DNA of 64,000 nucleotides from assembly GCA_963678705.1 (NCBI GenBank), contig OY783203.1, forward strand, positions 25,774,535 to 25,838,534, given 5' to 3'. Shown here piece by piece: positions 11,230-23,529 of this stretch. The DNA comes from Panorpa germanica (Eukaryota > Arthropoda > Insecta > Mecoptera > Panorpidae). Under the pieces are notes generated by a model. It was given only the letters and a program-made list of their open reading frames with translations, ran no database searches and was not told where the DNA came from. Position 1 is the stretch's first letter. Every line of letters starts with the position of its first letter. Position numbers and translations under genes: made by a program.

Positions 11230-12140
11230 ATGCTATATGCTATATGCGATTCCTGTAATCCCCTGACAGTAGCAAATTACAACACTATAGTGACCATTCA
11301 GATGACTATGGACTTCTTTACTAATAGAAATTGTAACAGGATATAAATTCATTAGAGAGATGGATTTATGATTGGAAAAAATAATATATATTTTTTATAT
11401 TTATTATTCATTATATCAATTGTGTGCCTTTCGGCTTTACAATCTACATTATTATATTTCTTAATGCATTTCATATAAATTCAAAGTTAAAACTAAACTT
11501 ATACTATTCTATACTATTACTTCTTCGAATAGTACTTTCTGTTTCTTCTTTTCTTGATCCTCTCTCTTCATGTCCCCTACTCCTCCTTTATTCACACCGT
11601 TTCCTGCTTCCCTCCTTATTGCCTGTATCTTCTTCTATCACCTCTTGCCTTCCTTGTCTCCTCTCGACAAAACCTCTATTATCTTTTCACTATCCTTTCT
11701 GCCTTCTCTCTTCGTTTTTCACTTCTCCACTTATGTCTATTACAGGCATAAACAGTATATCTTTACTATTTCCTCTTGACTCTCTTACTTTACTATTTCT
11801 TCTTGACTCTCTTCCTTTACTATTTTATTTTTGTCTCTATCTCCATCATCCACCTCTTGTTCTTATCTCCTTTCCGCAAAGCCTCTATTTTTCTGGACTG
11901 AAGTTTCACTGTTTCCACTCTACTTCTTTCTTTCTCCTGCTTCCCTTCACTGCCTCTTTTAGTACTTCCTCTCTCTTCATGTTCAAAAAATAATATAAAT
12001 TTCGAATTAAGAACGAAAAAACAGTTAGAAAATAAAGGGCTCTGTTCTGGTTCCAGGTGATATTTATTACGTTCCTGACTTATTGAATGCACTTAACGAT
12101 TTTGATAACTGGAGTTAAGAAACGTTTTGTATAACATAGT
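11230..12140 (+). repeat. dispersed repeat F, copy 1, split by a pyrimidine-rich insert
   Basis: 11,265-11,400 (AGTAGCAAATTACAA...GACCATTCAGATGACTATGG) and 11,995-12,140 (AAGAACGAA...AATAAAGGGCTCTGTTCTGG...TTTTGATAACTG) match, in the same order, the reverse complement of 19,890-20,190, where the two parts are contiguous. Copy 1 therefore carries about 590 extra bases between 11,400 and 11,995. Confidence 0.7.
11530..11990. repeat. strand-asymmetric pyrimidine-rich block
   Basis: The plus strand is dominated by C and T (TCTT, TCCT, CTCTCTT words) for about 450 bases. It contains a local duplication of TTTACTATTTC-TCTTGACTCTCTT near 11,760-11,820. Frames here are Ser/Leu/Phe-rich from composition only. 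It lies inside repeat F. Confidence 0.8.
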
Positions 12141-12669
12141 TATATATATGTGTGACTATATGTTTAATTCAATTACAAAATAGTTTCTAGTCATTACTGC
12201 CTAATTTTAAATTTACTGTTCCCCATTCTGCTCTGAACACACTCATTTACTTTAAACAAGCTTCTCTATTGACGTTTTTGAAAAATTGTTGTAAAGCATA
12301 GAGTGATGTCAGTACTAAGACGATATAAAGAGATATACAATAATCAAGTATAAAAAAAATTATCGATATTTATTGTATAAATTCATTACAAATTATAATG
12401 GAAATTGTAATTTGTTTAACATTATAAATACCAAGCTAAGCAATAGATAACACTTCCTTTGTACAAATGAGCTTAGGCAAACGTGTCATGTCTTCCATTA
12501 AAAATGAGTTTAATTTATCAACAGAAGTTCAGTTGAAGAACACCCGTGTATTAAATAGGTGACCCGGGGTCGAATCCGGCTTCTAGCTGATATTTTAATA
12601 CTCATAAAATTGATAATTATGACTCGTAACAAGAACGGGAACCTTCCGTATCATAGCAATAGTATAGAG

Positions 12670-13165
12670 GCATTAGGGACCTTAAAAAAGATTGATTTTT
12701 TAATCGATTCTAATAGAAGTCTAGAAGATCGATTTCTCAAAAATCGATTTTTCCATTCATTTTGAGTTTTTATATAAAGAAAGAGACACTAACCCAAAAA
12801 AAAAGAAAAAAGAAAACGATCTTTTATCGATTTTATTTTTATTAAATTTGTAAAGAAAAAATAAAAGCCTTTCTTACAATTAAAGAATAAGTGAAGAGTG
12901 ATATTTGATTAATCAATTAAATCATGTACGATATTATTATAAAATAAAATAATTATAATTCTCAATATTTTATGTCCAAGCTTATAATAAATAATGTAAA
13001 TAATTGTATAGTTGCATTTTTACAAAAAAAGAAATCGAATGTCGATTTTCGAGTGTTTGAGATCGATTAACGGGATCGATCCACTGTTTGAAATCGAATA
13101 AAAGAATCGATTTATTCGACTTAAAAAATCAATTATTTTTCAATTAATCGATCTCAGATTAAATA
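12670..13165. repeat. ATCGATT-rich element with inverted ends
   Basis: The block opens with AAAAAAGATTGATTTTTTAA and closes with TTAAAAAATCAATTATTTTT, roughly inverse to each other. Between them ATCGATT or AATCGA occurs many times. No coding potential. Probably an old MITE; boundaries are approximate. Confidence 0.5.
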
Positions 13166-16100
13166 TGCCATTATGTCTGGTGTAAAACTTCAAATAGAAG
13201 TGAGTGAAGAGAGGAAGAAGTAAGTGCTGCGTTTGTTTCTATCTGCGGAGAATTTCTTTCTTCAATAAGAATGGTAGGTATTGATTATAAAGAATAAAGT
13301 TGATCACTAAATATATTGTTATACTAATAAATGTTTGCAATAATTTATATCTGTCTAAGATTTAAATAAATTAGAGTTGAAGTTTCTTCAATAGAATAAG
13401 CTTGTGACTTAATTTCCTAGACTGCTCCCTTAATTTGAAGTACGATATCGAACTGATAATAAAGCAACCGCACTCAGAAAAGTATTTTAATAATTTTACA
13501 AAACGGCTATTGAGAATGGACTAACCTATTCAAGTTTTGATAAAGTTAATATAACTCGTAACTCGTAACTCGAGTTCAATGACTCTAGAGTATTTCTTTA
13601 AAGTATTGATGGATTCTAAAGTAGAGGGAGAAATTAAACATCAAGTTATTACAGAATAAACATCAAACATTCTTGTATTAATCAACAGTTCAGTTCAATC
13701 GGTAACTTGAAAAAGTAAAACAAAATTCACAAAGTTTGTTCACTTTACGTTTCAGTAGACCATTTCATTACAAAAACTCATTAAAAAAGTCAAAGTATAT
13801 TTACCGGAAGTTGAAATAACGCGAAATAAAGCGAATGCAGTTGAGATTCTAAAACTATAAAGCATTCGTTTATAGTTTATTATACTCGTATAGTTTCATT
13901 CATTTTAATAGATTCTGCTATTGATATATAGTCGGAAAAGTAAACCTACTTCGACTTCAACTTTGTTCAATGGAGAAATTGTAATTTATTAGCTTTGCAC
14001 AAATATTTTATTATAAAAAATATTTTATTTATAATCCAATGAGGATTTAATATATTTTATTCATCGAATTTATTTAACGTCGACCTATTTCCGATGTTTA
14101 ATTCAAGCAGCATCCTGTTGGCAGTATTTATGGTGTCGTGGCGTTAAATATGTGAACAACACCACTGTCTCATAAGTTTTATTTAAGCACCATGTGGCTG
14201 AGCTTCCGGTTTTAAAGTGCCCCAATTATTACTTCACGAGGTTAATAAATTTTAATTTTTGAAAGAAGCTTAATATTTCATGTGAATAATGATTATAACG
14301 ACATCTCTTAGGATAATTTAGTACTTATATCTATTCAATTTTTTAAAATGATAAATTCAGTGTAAAAAGAGGGAACACCAAATAGTTTGTGAATAGTTTT
14401 TGATTGTGTTTTAATTAATGTATTTATTAATTTAGGCTATGTATAGTTACGCATTACATTCCTTAGCCTTAAATTCGCAGACTACATTTCATTTTATTAC
14501 ATAAACCATTTTACAACTATCTTAAATCTATATCGAGCTTCATCTCCCAGTCGTTTATTTCTCTTCGCTTACTCCTAACTTCGTTCATCAACTTTATTCC
14601 TTCCTTCTTCCTGTTTTGAAACTTCAATGAGGCATATAGAAAGCAGGATTATGTAAATTGAAAGTCGCAGGTTAATAACGCGTCATCAAAATATATACAT
14701 TGAGATGTGATTCAATTAGACCTGAAAATAAATGGCGCTGAAGCGTTATACCTATACTCAGCTGTTGGGGCAAGTGAAGTATTTATAACTTGCGTTATAT
14801 TTTTTATAAAGCTTCAATGAGTAGAAGGGTCGCGGTGGTGTGCGCAGAAGGGTCTGGTTGTGAGACTGCCAGGAGCTGCCATCGGTGCAGATCTTGGTGG
14901 TAGCATATTCAAGCAAGTAGTAGTGTGTGTGTGTGTGAGGTTTGGCATTTTAAAGTTCTAGTCTTAATGAAAATTTTCTAGAAATCGTAGATTTAATCAG
15001 TAATCGGTATAAAAATTTGCAAATCTCAAGAGAGAAACAACCGTGTTTACATGTTTCAAAAATGCATTTTTTTAAATTTATTTATCCTTTGTTCAAAATA
15101 TCTCCTTCAGAGAACTCCAGACTGCTTACATAGACAACAAACCAGTTTCGTTATCCGATATTTAAAACTAGTTGACAAATCCAAGTGCGATTTCTCACCG
15201 TTGACTCCTTTACACGAAAAATAGGATTTGAAATCGATTTTATAATATCGTGACTGATGAAAAAATATTTGTGCATATGTGGTTCTGATCAGGAAAGCAA
15301 AATCGTCATTATTCGATTCGTTTTTGGTAGGCTCATGTACTGATATTCTGCTCGTATTCCTTAATAAAAAAATACGTTTCTGTTTTTTGTGTACCATAAT
15401 GGAAAACCAGTAAAAGTATCAATTTCATTACTAAAAAAATATCAAAAATATGTGAAGGTGATTATTCAAACAAATAAATTTATTTATGAAATCAATTTTT
15501 TTTAAAATAGCAGTTAATAAAATCACAATTATTATTTTTAATTTAACAGAAACTGATTAAAAAATCTGTGTTGTCATGGGCTATATTCGTGTCAATATAT
15601 CGGTAAGTAACGTTATTTACTTACATATATCGATAAGTAACTAGTAGTGTGTTTAATGGACCTTTTCAATACAGACAGCGATAAAATAATACGTCATACC
15701 ATAAAGTTAGGGGTAAACGGTGGTCATGGTTTTTCTTGTATACTGAAATTCACATTGAAATTGACAAATTTACACTGGAAAAAACTTACATTCGATAAAA
15801 TGGAATGTTTAACGAAATGAATCTCAAATCTTGCCTTCCCCTGTTTGTTGTTATCTTTTTATACCATACTAGAAATCCATTCCACTTTAAGCTAATCTCT
15901 AACCCGGATTGTACATAACTGTTAGCCTAAGCAACTACAATTCACTAAATAAATCGAATTGTTATAGTTAGACATTAGTCGGACCCGCATTAAGGTTTAG
16001 TGTTTCTGCTTACTGTCTGAATAATTTATGCTTATCTGGAAATATTACCTATTTATAATAAATCCTTAAACTATTACCTACTCAATGATACGTTCTTAAA

Positions 16101-16223
16101 CAAACATAGAACGCATTTTAAAAAAGACAAAGTTGACTTACTCAGTAATTATTATAATAACATTAAAACTTATAATGACTTATTTACAATCATTATTCCA
16201 CACATACACATATATATATATAT
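13166..16223. other. no gene seen
   Basis: AT-rich noncoding sequence. Only a short (GT)n at about 14,920-14,938 and a small inverted word pair (GGTAAGTAACG / TTACTTAC) near 15,600-15,640 stood out. The frame on the minus strand at 15,107-15,397 shows no family features. Confidence 0.5.
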
Positions 16224-16554
16224 ACTAGCTGTCCCGGCCACGCGTTGCTGTGCCTAACGTAGCGCCATCTATTGAATATTTACTCAATCTAGTCAACAGA
16301 TTTCGATTTACTCAACAGAATATTTACTCAATCTAGTCAACAGATGTCGCCATCATCGTCGCCCGATGTCATATGTCATATACAGATAATTAATAGACAA
16401 ATAATTAGCAATAAGATAAATAAATTGAGATGTAAGGTATCCTATCTTTCAAGTTGGGTCAAACTGCACACGGTGTACAAATTTCATTAAAATCGGTTAA
16501 GTAGTTTAGGAGTCCATAGCGGACAACACAGTGACACGTAATTTATATATATTA

Positions 16555-16558
<4 letters not shown>
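16224..16558 (+). mobile_element. ACTAGCTG...ATTAAGAT short interspersed element
   Basis: It begins ACTAGCTGTCCCGGCCACGC and ends with AAATCGGTTAAGTAGTTTAG, GAGTCCATAGCGGACAA and a TATATATTAAGAT tail that runs into a (TA)n microsatellite. Closely similar elements are common in insect genomes and are usually treated as non-autonomous retroelement derivatives; that class is from memory. An internal direct duplication of AATATTTACTCAATCTAGTC is present. Confidence 0.65.

Positions 16559-16600
<42 letters not shown>
16557..16600. repeat. (TA)n microsatellite
   Basis: About 20 TA units directly abutting the tail of the preceding element, grading into GTGTATGTG. Confidence 0.95.
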
Positions 16601-16604
<4 letters not shown>

Positions 16605-16879
16605 ATGTGCGCTTGTAAGGTGTATATATACAACATTATTACGTATTTGATCGATTGATCTGATACATAACGAATGTTTTACTTCCGAGTCGAGGTGCCG
16701 GCGCATTACACGCGAGTCACGCGCGTGCATGCAATCATGTGAATGGCGGACGTTGTATGATAACGCGCGATATCTGCTTGTAGACAAGGGACTTGCGATG
16801 CAGTTGCACTAAAATGTGTGTTCTACATGAGTTCATGAGAGTTCGTGCTCTTGTGTTCTACTATTTGCATTGAACGAAG

Positions 16880-17143
16880 ATGAACGTGTGTGCGGGGAAT
16901 CGGGGTAAGCAGTGCGGATGTGGATGCGGATGCGGTTGCGGATGCGGACACGGATGTAACATCTGTGGAAACATTGAGTTAACAGAAAATCAAAGTTCAC
17001 TGTTCACAAAGTGGCATTCGGAGTTTCGACGACCATTATTCGCAGTCAATATTAAATATAATTTATGTCACGAGTTTATTATCTACGTAAATTGTGATTC
17101 TAATACAATTCTATTCGTAACAAAGGAAATCAATTTACTTTAG
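16880..17143 (+). CDS. possible small Cys-rich protein on a GGATGC repeat
   Basis: An 87-codon frame starting at ATG reads MNVCAGNRGKQCGCGCGCGC, then GHGCNICGNIE, then unremarkable sequence. The Cys-x-Cys run comes from a short hexanucleotide-like repeat (GGATGC/GGATGT/GGTTGC) at about 16,915-16,955. Cys-x-Cys strings can bind metal as in metallothioneins, but no family match is recognised and low-complexity DNA alone could produce this. No promoter or splice evidence is visible. Confidence 0.2.
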   Translation: MNVCAGNRGKQCGCGCGCGCGCGHGCNICGNIELTENQSSLFTKWHSEFRRPLFAVNIKYNLCHEFIIYVNCDSNTILFVTKEINLL

Positions 17144-17452
17144 TGAAATGGAGTAATTTTAAAAATTCAAACAAATTTGCATTGAAAGTATTATAAGTAT
17201 TTGGGTTTCCAGTTTCGTTGAACTCTCAAATTGCTGTCTACGATTTTCAGTACGTATTAATACCATTGGTCCAGTGCCGGACTGCGGCCCGGATACGAGC
17301 AAGTTTTTATATCTAATTTATCAGTTTCTTTTTCTAAAAATGAATGTTAATTTTAAAAGTAATGGCATTTTTGGAATTTTAAATACTTTTTAGAAGAAAG
17401 ACTAAACTGCTAACTTGTTACATTATTTAGTTAGAAAAAGGGATTAGTTATA

Positions 17453-18004
17453 CAGTTTGTCCCTATATTCAACGATAAGCGGGCACCAGAGGGTGGTCCT
17501 GCTCATGACTACACGAGAAAAGAATAAAAACATTTCGAAAATTGAAACACCTTAAGATGTTTTTAACTACCATGACCACAAGTTTTCAAATATTTCGGAT
17601 ATTTTTTTGTATCGGCAACCTAAATAGCACTGCTATCCACCACAACCATTACAAATCCCAGAATGATAGTAGCTTTTACACAAAAATCAATCGAAATTAT
17701 TTTTTTCCCTAAAACTTTTAAAGATTTTTACTTTCAGTCCACTTTAACTCATCGTGGTGTAAAAAAAAGGTATGAACACTACTATGGCAAGCTTTCTTAA
17801 AAATTGGCGCAACTCTTCAGGATTAAAATCTCTTAAAAATTCGAAAAAATCTTAAGGTGTTTCAATTTTCGAAAGATTTTTTTTTCTTTTTCTAATTTCA
17901 AAATGAGATAAATTCTTTTTTCCTTTTTTTCCTTTTTTTCTCGTGTAGTCTTGAGCAGGACCACCCTCTGGTGCCCGTTTATCGTTGAATTTTGGGACAC
18001 CCTG
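17453..18004. mobile_element. CAGGGTGTCCC-type element, short copy
   Basis: The 552-bp copy starts CAGTTTGTCCCTATATTCAA and ends TTGAATTTTGGGACACCCTG, with TA on both sides (17,451-17,452; 18,005-18,006). It shares CCAGAGGGTGGTCCTGCTCA with its own inverse right end and with the longer copy at 20,420-21,449. The right arm is much shorter than the left, so this is an internally deleted fold-back element. TA target and termini suggest a Tc1/mariner-mobilised MITE. Confidence 0.85.
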
Positions 18005-18009
18005 TATAA

Positions 18010-19885
18010 AATTGTAGTTTTGTTGACAATGTTCACTGCGTTTGTAGAAAGTTTGAAAAGAGGGTGCGAAATTTCAGACTTTATTGTGTTATTAGTATTA
18101 TTCAGTCATTATTACCATATAGTGTGTTCTATCTAGTGCAATCATCAAAATTAGGGGGCAAGTGCCCTACAGTACTAATGTTAAGAAAATATACTCTCAA
18201 TAAAAGACTTAAAGAACAATATCCAAACTATAATAAATTGTTCATGGCAAAAAGAATGGAGTGAAGCAAGTGATACCAAATTAATTAATTAGCAAACAAG
18301 AATTACCGGACGGAATAAATAGAAGGGTGGAAGTAGTAATAAGTATATTCATAATATGTCATACAAATTATACCCATACCTACTTACTCAAAAGAGAACC
18401 ACAACCAATATGTGAATAATGCAACAGCACACTAACGGTAAAGCATATTATTTTCTAATGCTCAAAATGCTGGCCGCTCGGACAAGAATGAAAGCAGGAA
18501 AAATGTGAAAAGAATAATGTTGAGTTCATAAACAAAACCAATTTAATGTCTTTATTTTAAATATGTTTAACTTATATTATGTAAAATTTTTGTCATTTTT
18601 AAAGTTAAATGATTTCAAGTTTTGATATTTGATACAACATGTAATACGCATGTATTAATACATTATGCCTACAATTTCAATGTCATAAATACAATTAATA
18701 ATAAGTAAAATTAATAGAATAAATAAAACTTAAAAAATAGTGACGTAAAAATATATTATGTAAAAGTAGAATAAAAGAAAATGCACACACATGAAAAGCA
18801 CAACATTAAATGCTACTGATTCAAATTCACATAAATTCACTTCTTTGTGTGAGTCAATTCAAAGTAAATCCTTTGAGATATTTTGGAACACGTGACTTTG
18901 TTCCGGAACTGCTACTCAAGGGATAAAACAGAGGTCAAGGTCAAGGTCTTATTGACACACTCATAATGACTTTTAGCGTTATCGTTATAATCAAATACAA
19001 TCTAATTATTCATAATCATGTCCCAGAGATTCACGGCATTTACGGCAAACTGAAATGCTTAACTGTGTAGAATAAATTATAAGTTTCACAATTTTAGTAT
19101 CATAATTCGATCCTTAAGTTGAAATCCTTTGTTATCAATGTAATTGTTTTTTCATAACACTGTTTCTAACTTATGTTACGAAAAATAGGGGTTAGTTTGA
19201 AATACTAACACGTCCTAAAGGGTAAGTCTCAGTCAAGGGTTTTGGTATGTAGCCATATGTCTTTATTTCTGTCATTCTTTCTCCACAGAGAGGGTAGAGA
19301 TTTAGAAAGTTGGTAGGTGGAAAGGCGCCAGGAGGGAATACTAGGAAGGAGTTGCTGTCCAAAAGGGTCTTCATATATGATGTGGGTTTAATACAACTTT
19401 AAAATAAAGTCTTAGACCAACATCTTTAAACCTTCAAGAAAAAATTGTATACTCGTATAATATTATGCTCCCTGAGATAATTCACAGTTAGCATAGTTGC
19501 ACTGGGCTTTACCTACTATTGTTATTTTGTATTCCGTTTAAGCTTATGAAAATTCTATGAAATCCTCATATATACGTATAGGTTTAAAATGAAATCTTTT
19601 AATTCACAAAGTTACACTCGATGAAACGAAATCTAATGCACCATTCTAAAAGTTTCTGCAGACACATCTGCTTAAATATATTTCAATAAATGGTTAGCTC
19701 CGGATGAATGTTTGGTAAATATTTGCGCCATATATACCTACATTGCAATCGTATTAAAATCAATACATCGTGTAGCAATTTATCTTATAGCTTAATTATA
19801 ATATAGTTTTTAGAAAAATAACTGCATCCTTATTGATCCACATATCCAGTTTCGCCATAAATTTGTCAAAAATTTGTGATAAAAC
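18010..19885. other. no gene seen
   Basis: AT-rich noncoding sequence. A 60-codon minus-strand frame at 19,192-19,374 (FLVFPPGAFPPTNFLNLYPL) is of more even composition than its surroundings but matches nothing I know. Confidence 0.45.
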
Positions 19886-19889
19886 TACA

Positions 19890-20190
19890 TAAATTAAACA
19901 AAACGATTCTTAACTTCAGTTATCAAAACTGCTAAGTGCATTCATTCAATATCTCACGAACATTCGCTTTTCGATATTTTTCAGTCATGCAATAGATATC
20001 GTTACCTGGAACCAGAACAAAGCCCTTTATTGTCGAACTGTTTCTTCGTTCTTAATTAGAATTTTTATTATTTTTTTTCCAATCATGAAACCATCTTTCT
20101 AATTAATTTATATCTTGTTACAATTTTTATTAGCGTAGAGGTCCATAGTCATCTGAATGGTCATTGTAGCTTTGTAATTTGCTACTACCA
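19890..20190 (-). repeat. dispersed repeat F, copy 2
   Basis: The reverse complement matches the two halves of repeat F at 11,265-11,400 and 11,995-12,140 without the pyrimidine-rich insert, and so acts as the uninterrupted version. Confidence 0.7.
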
Positions 20191-20202
20191 CCCAGATCTT
20201 CA

Positions 20203-20260
20203 CCTAAGGCCTGTCTCAGTATGGGACCGTATTTAAGCGACGGCGTATTCGATGAGCTAC
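20203..20260. repeat. fragment repeated in inverse orientation at ~21,850-21,900
   Basis: AGGCCTGTCTCAGTATGGGA and CGTATTTAAGCG here are matched by CGCTTAAATACGATGCCATA and CTGAGACAGGCCTAAT at 21,862-21,897. The pair brackets the fold-back element at 20,420-21,449. Confidence 0.65.
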
Positions 20261-20419
20261 AAAGCAAACCGCCTATGTGTGTCACAGATGTCTGTAGTCG
20301 TGTATTAGGGGGTGTATTGGAGTTCGTTAGCACTTATATAATTTATCATGAGAGCAAACTTTAACTTTAATTTTTATCGATACACTACTGGTATTAAAGA
20401 GACTTTACCATTTATTATA

Positions 20420-21449
20420 CAGGGTGTCCCAAAATTCAACGATAAGCCGGCACCAGAAGGTGGTCCTGCTCATGACTACACAAGAAAAAAAGAAAAAAAA
20501 TTTTATCTCATTTTGTTTAGGAATTAGAAAAAAAAATAAATTTTTTTCGAAAATTGAAACACCTTAAGATCTTTTTAACTACCATGACCACAATTTTCCA
20601 AATATTTCTGATTTTTTTTTTGTATCGGCAACCTAAATGGCACTGCTTTCCACCGCAACCATTAAAACTCAAAAAAAGCTAGTAGTTTTTGCACAAAATT
20701 CAATCAAAATTATTTTTTTCCCTAAAATTTTTAAAGATTTTTACTTTCAGTCAACTTTAACTCATCGTGGTGTAAAAAAAAAGTATGAACACTACTATGG
20801 CAAGTTTTTTTAAAAATTGGCGCAACTCTTCAGGATTCCAAAATGGTATAATACTCTAGGAAAACTAACAATAAAAAAAATTAATTCATTCAACAATAAA
20901 AAACCTCTTTTGGGTATTGTAAAAGTGATAACTATCAACAACAACAATTTATTAAATATGGTTCTTGTTTAGAAATAGTATGCATAATTTTTTTTTATTG
21001 TTAGTTTTTCTAGAGTATTATACCATTTTGGAATCCTGAAGAGTTGCACCAATTTTTAAAAAAACTTGCCATAGTAGTGTTCATACTTTTTTTTTACACC
21101 ACGATGAGTTAAAGTTGACTGAAAGTAAAAATCTTTAAAAATTTTAGGGAAAAAAATAATTTTGATTGAATTTTGTGCAAAAACTACTAGCATTCTGGGA
21201 GTTTTAATGGTTGTTGTGGAAAGCAGTGCTATTTAGGTTGCCGATACAAAAAAAAAATCAGAAATATTTGGAAAATTGTGGTCATGGTAGTTAAAAAGAT
21301 CTTAAGGTGTTTCAATTTTCGAAAAAAAATTATTTCTTTTCTAATTCCTAAACAAAATGAGATAAACATTTTTTTTCTTTTTTTCTTGTGTAGTCATGAG
21401 CAGGACCACCTTCTGGTGCCAGCTTATCGTTGAATTTTGGGACACCCTG
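20420..21449. mobile_element. fold-back element with ~465-bp inverted arms
   Basis: The left arm 20,420-20,884 starts CAGGGTGTCCCAAAATTCAA. The right arm 20,985-21,449 is its near-exact reverse complement, ending TTGAATTTTGGGACACCCTG. Only about 100 bases separate the arms. TA flanks (20,418-20,419; 21,450-21,451) fit a TA target duplication. Nothing in it codes. Arm identity is high by eye, with scattered substitutions such as CCACCGCAACC/GGTTGTTGTGG. Confidence 0.9.
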
Positions 21450-21599
21450 TATATCTGAGTTCTGGTTGGCTCTCTTTCTTGAATTCAAAGAATTAATTTT
21501 TCGGTGTCCATGATTCACTGAAATACAAACATAAACTGAAGCATGCTGAACCTACTCGTCACAAGCGATGTCGCCGATAGATCCGAAAAGATCCGTATT

Positions 21600-21930
21600 G
21601 CAGCGTAATAACAAGCGATCTTAGGTATCCCCTCCAGTCTGAGGCGGCTGTTTGCATTTACAAAGGTTCGGATAGGATATCGTTGTAGTAGTGGTAACGC
21701 TTGGATAAAATTCGCCTTTATACGGTTCTAATGTGCGAGGTAGTGCCGCCCGTATTCGGACGGCTTTGTAGCGTGCAGTCTGAGAGCTCCAGAGAGATCT
21801 CATTACATTTACATGGTTCGGATAGGTAAAGCGTAGTAGCCGTATACGTCCGGCAGAAATTCGCTTAAATACGATGCCATACTGAGACAGGCCTAATGCG
21901 ATCAGTCGCGTTCCAACCACAAACTACACA
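21600..21930. repeat. moderately GC-rich repeat fragment with internal duplication
   Basis: GGTTCGGATAGG occurs at about 21,666 and 21,816, each followed by a GTAGTAG/CGTAGTAG stretch and GATAAAATTCGCC or CAGAAATTCGC. Two diverged direct units thus lie side by side. The outer end is inverse to 20,203-20,260. No recognised gene. Confidence 0.45.
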
Positions 21931-22517
21931 ATATAGACTGTTAACTCAGTACAAACTTCTATTCCTAATAATTTGGGGTGAGATGTACGGCGTTATGGGA
22001 CGGTAGGGGATTACAGGATTACTGCAAGTCACACTTCAATTATTATATTAAAATATTGATAAATAAAACAGTTTATTGTATTTTTTATATTTAATTTAAT
22101 TAATAATATTAATAGAGAAAAACATAAAATAATAAATTAAAAATAAATAAATAATACAAAAATAATACTCCAAATCTGAAAATTAAAATTAAGTTAATAC
22201 TAGATAAGTACTTGATATTAAAAAATATAGTTATGGCACCTACATATTTTGAATAGATTTGATCTGCATACTAATGCAGTTAACATATTATCTTTGCCAC
22301 ATACCGTGCTTATATATTATTAACTGCTTTATTACTATAAGATGCAAAACGGAAGAAGATTTATTGATACGCATGTTTATAAAAATATATAAAAATAAAT
22401 CACAAACAATTAAATACACAAACTGTACAGCAGTGTACACAATCATATACTCCAGAGATATACTTATGTCAAAGCATGTAAAATAGTCATATTTTTAGGT
22501 TATAATACGGCATCAAA

Positions 22518-23219
22518 ATGGTTGTGTGGGTTGAAAGAGATAAAAGTATATCTATTTCGTGTTTCTCCTCTTACGTCTCAGAACGTTCATCCCCTCAAAA
22601 AGGATCTAATGATTTGCTTACAGTTGACAGTCTATCTTCAGTGGTTTCTGGTTCCAACCACTCATTGAGACTAATAATTATAAACAAGTTCATTCTATAC
22701 ATACCAGCAAATCAATCGTTATATGGAAGACAAATCCCATAGTCAGATATTACAGATTACGTCTTCAACCGTCTGTTCTCCAATAAAAACTTCGACGCCC
22801 ACGAATCCCGCTCGCAATAATTGCTCACAGCAACTTATCATGTGGAGAAATGAAAAGCTTAGCGGAAAAGTTATTCGTTTTATTTGTAACAGCTTTATTT
22901 TTTATTGTCTATTATAAGGTTTATGGTATTTTCTTTACAATATTTTCTGGTTTTGACATCAAAACATTTGTTCAAAAACAGTAAAATAATTCACTTATTA
23001 ATGTTTTGTGGTATTATTTTCCACTTCAATAAAACCGGTAATTCGGCCGCAATACCAGAGCAGCTCAAACTTTATGTGGGATCTGTGGGATTCTTGATAA
23101 ATGAAGGATTAACTTTTGTAAATCTTTTTCATATTTTTCTTTACTTTTTCCTAATTAAAATTAATTTTTCTGAGTTGACTACATCTTCATTAGGAAAGTT
23201 GTGTAACATTACAATTTAA
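22518..23219 (+). other. unrecognised frames, possibly decayed exons
   Basis: 22,518-22,742 reads MVVWVERDKSISISCFSSYV, then a Ser-rich stretch. 22,723-22,917 and 22,905-23,219 are further open frames in other phases, the last with two hydrophobic stretches (FFLIKINF region and around LTFVNLFHIFLYF). There is no family signature and no convincing splice chain. It is recorded because it is the only stretch in 21.9-23.5 kb with non-random-looking frames. Confidence 0.15.
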
Positions 23220-23529
23220 TCTTATTATAAAGGATTGTACTAAATAAATATTATTTACTTAAAGAGTTTGCATCGTTAAAGTTATTTTAAATGGAAATTA
23301 ATCAAGTTCTGTCCGTAGTAGAGATGTTTGTAACCATAAATAGATGGCTTAAATACCTTAAATCCATATAATATTTTACTTAACTGGTTAGACCACCTTA
23401 CCACCTTTGCTTCGGAAAAAACTGGAATAAAAGATTGTATTTTTGACGCAATCTACTAGCATATATATATCCGAAATTATATTTCTTTAGTTTGTGACAC
23501 TTCTTCGTTTGTTTGGGAGCTTCTGAAAA

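Noticed and set aside
11424..11993. 189-codon Ser/Leu/Phe-rich frame
   Set aside because: The C+T-rich strand cannot easily form stop codons; composition artefact.
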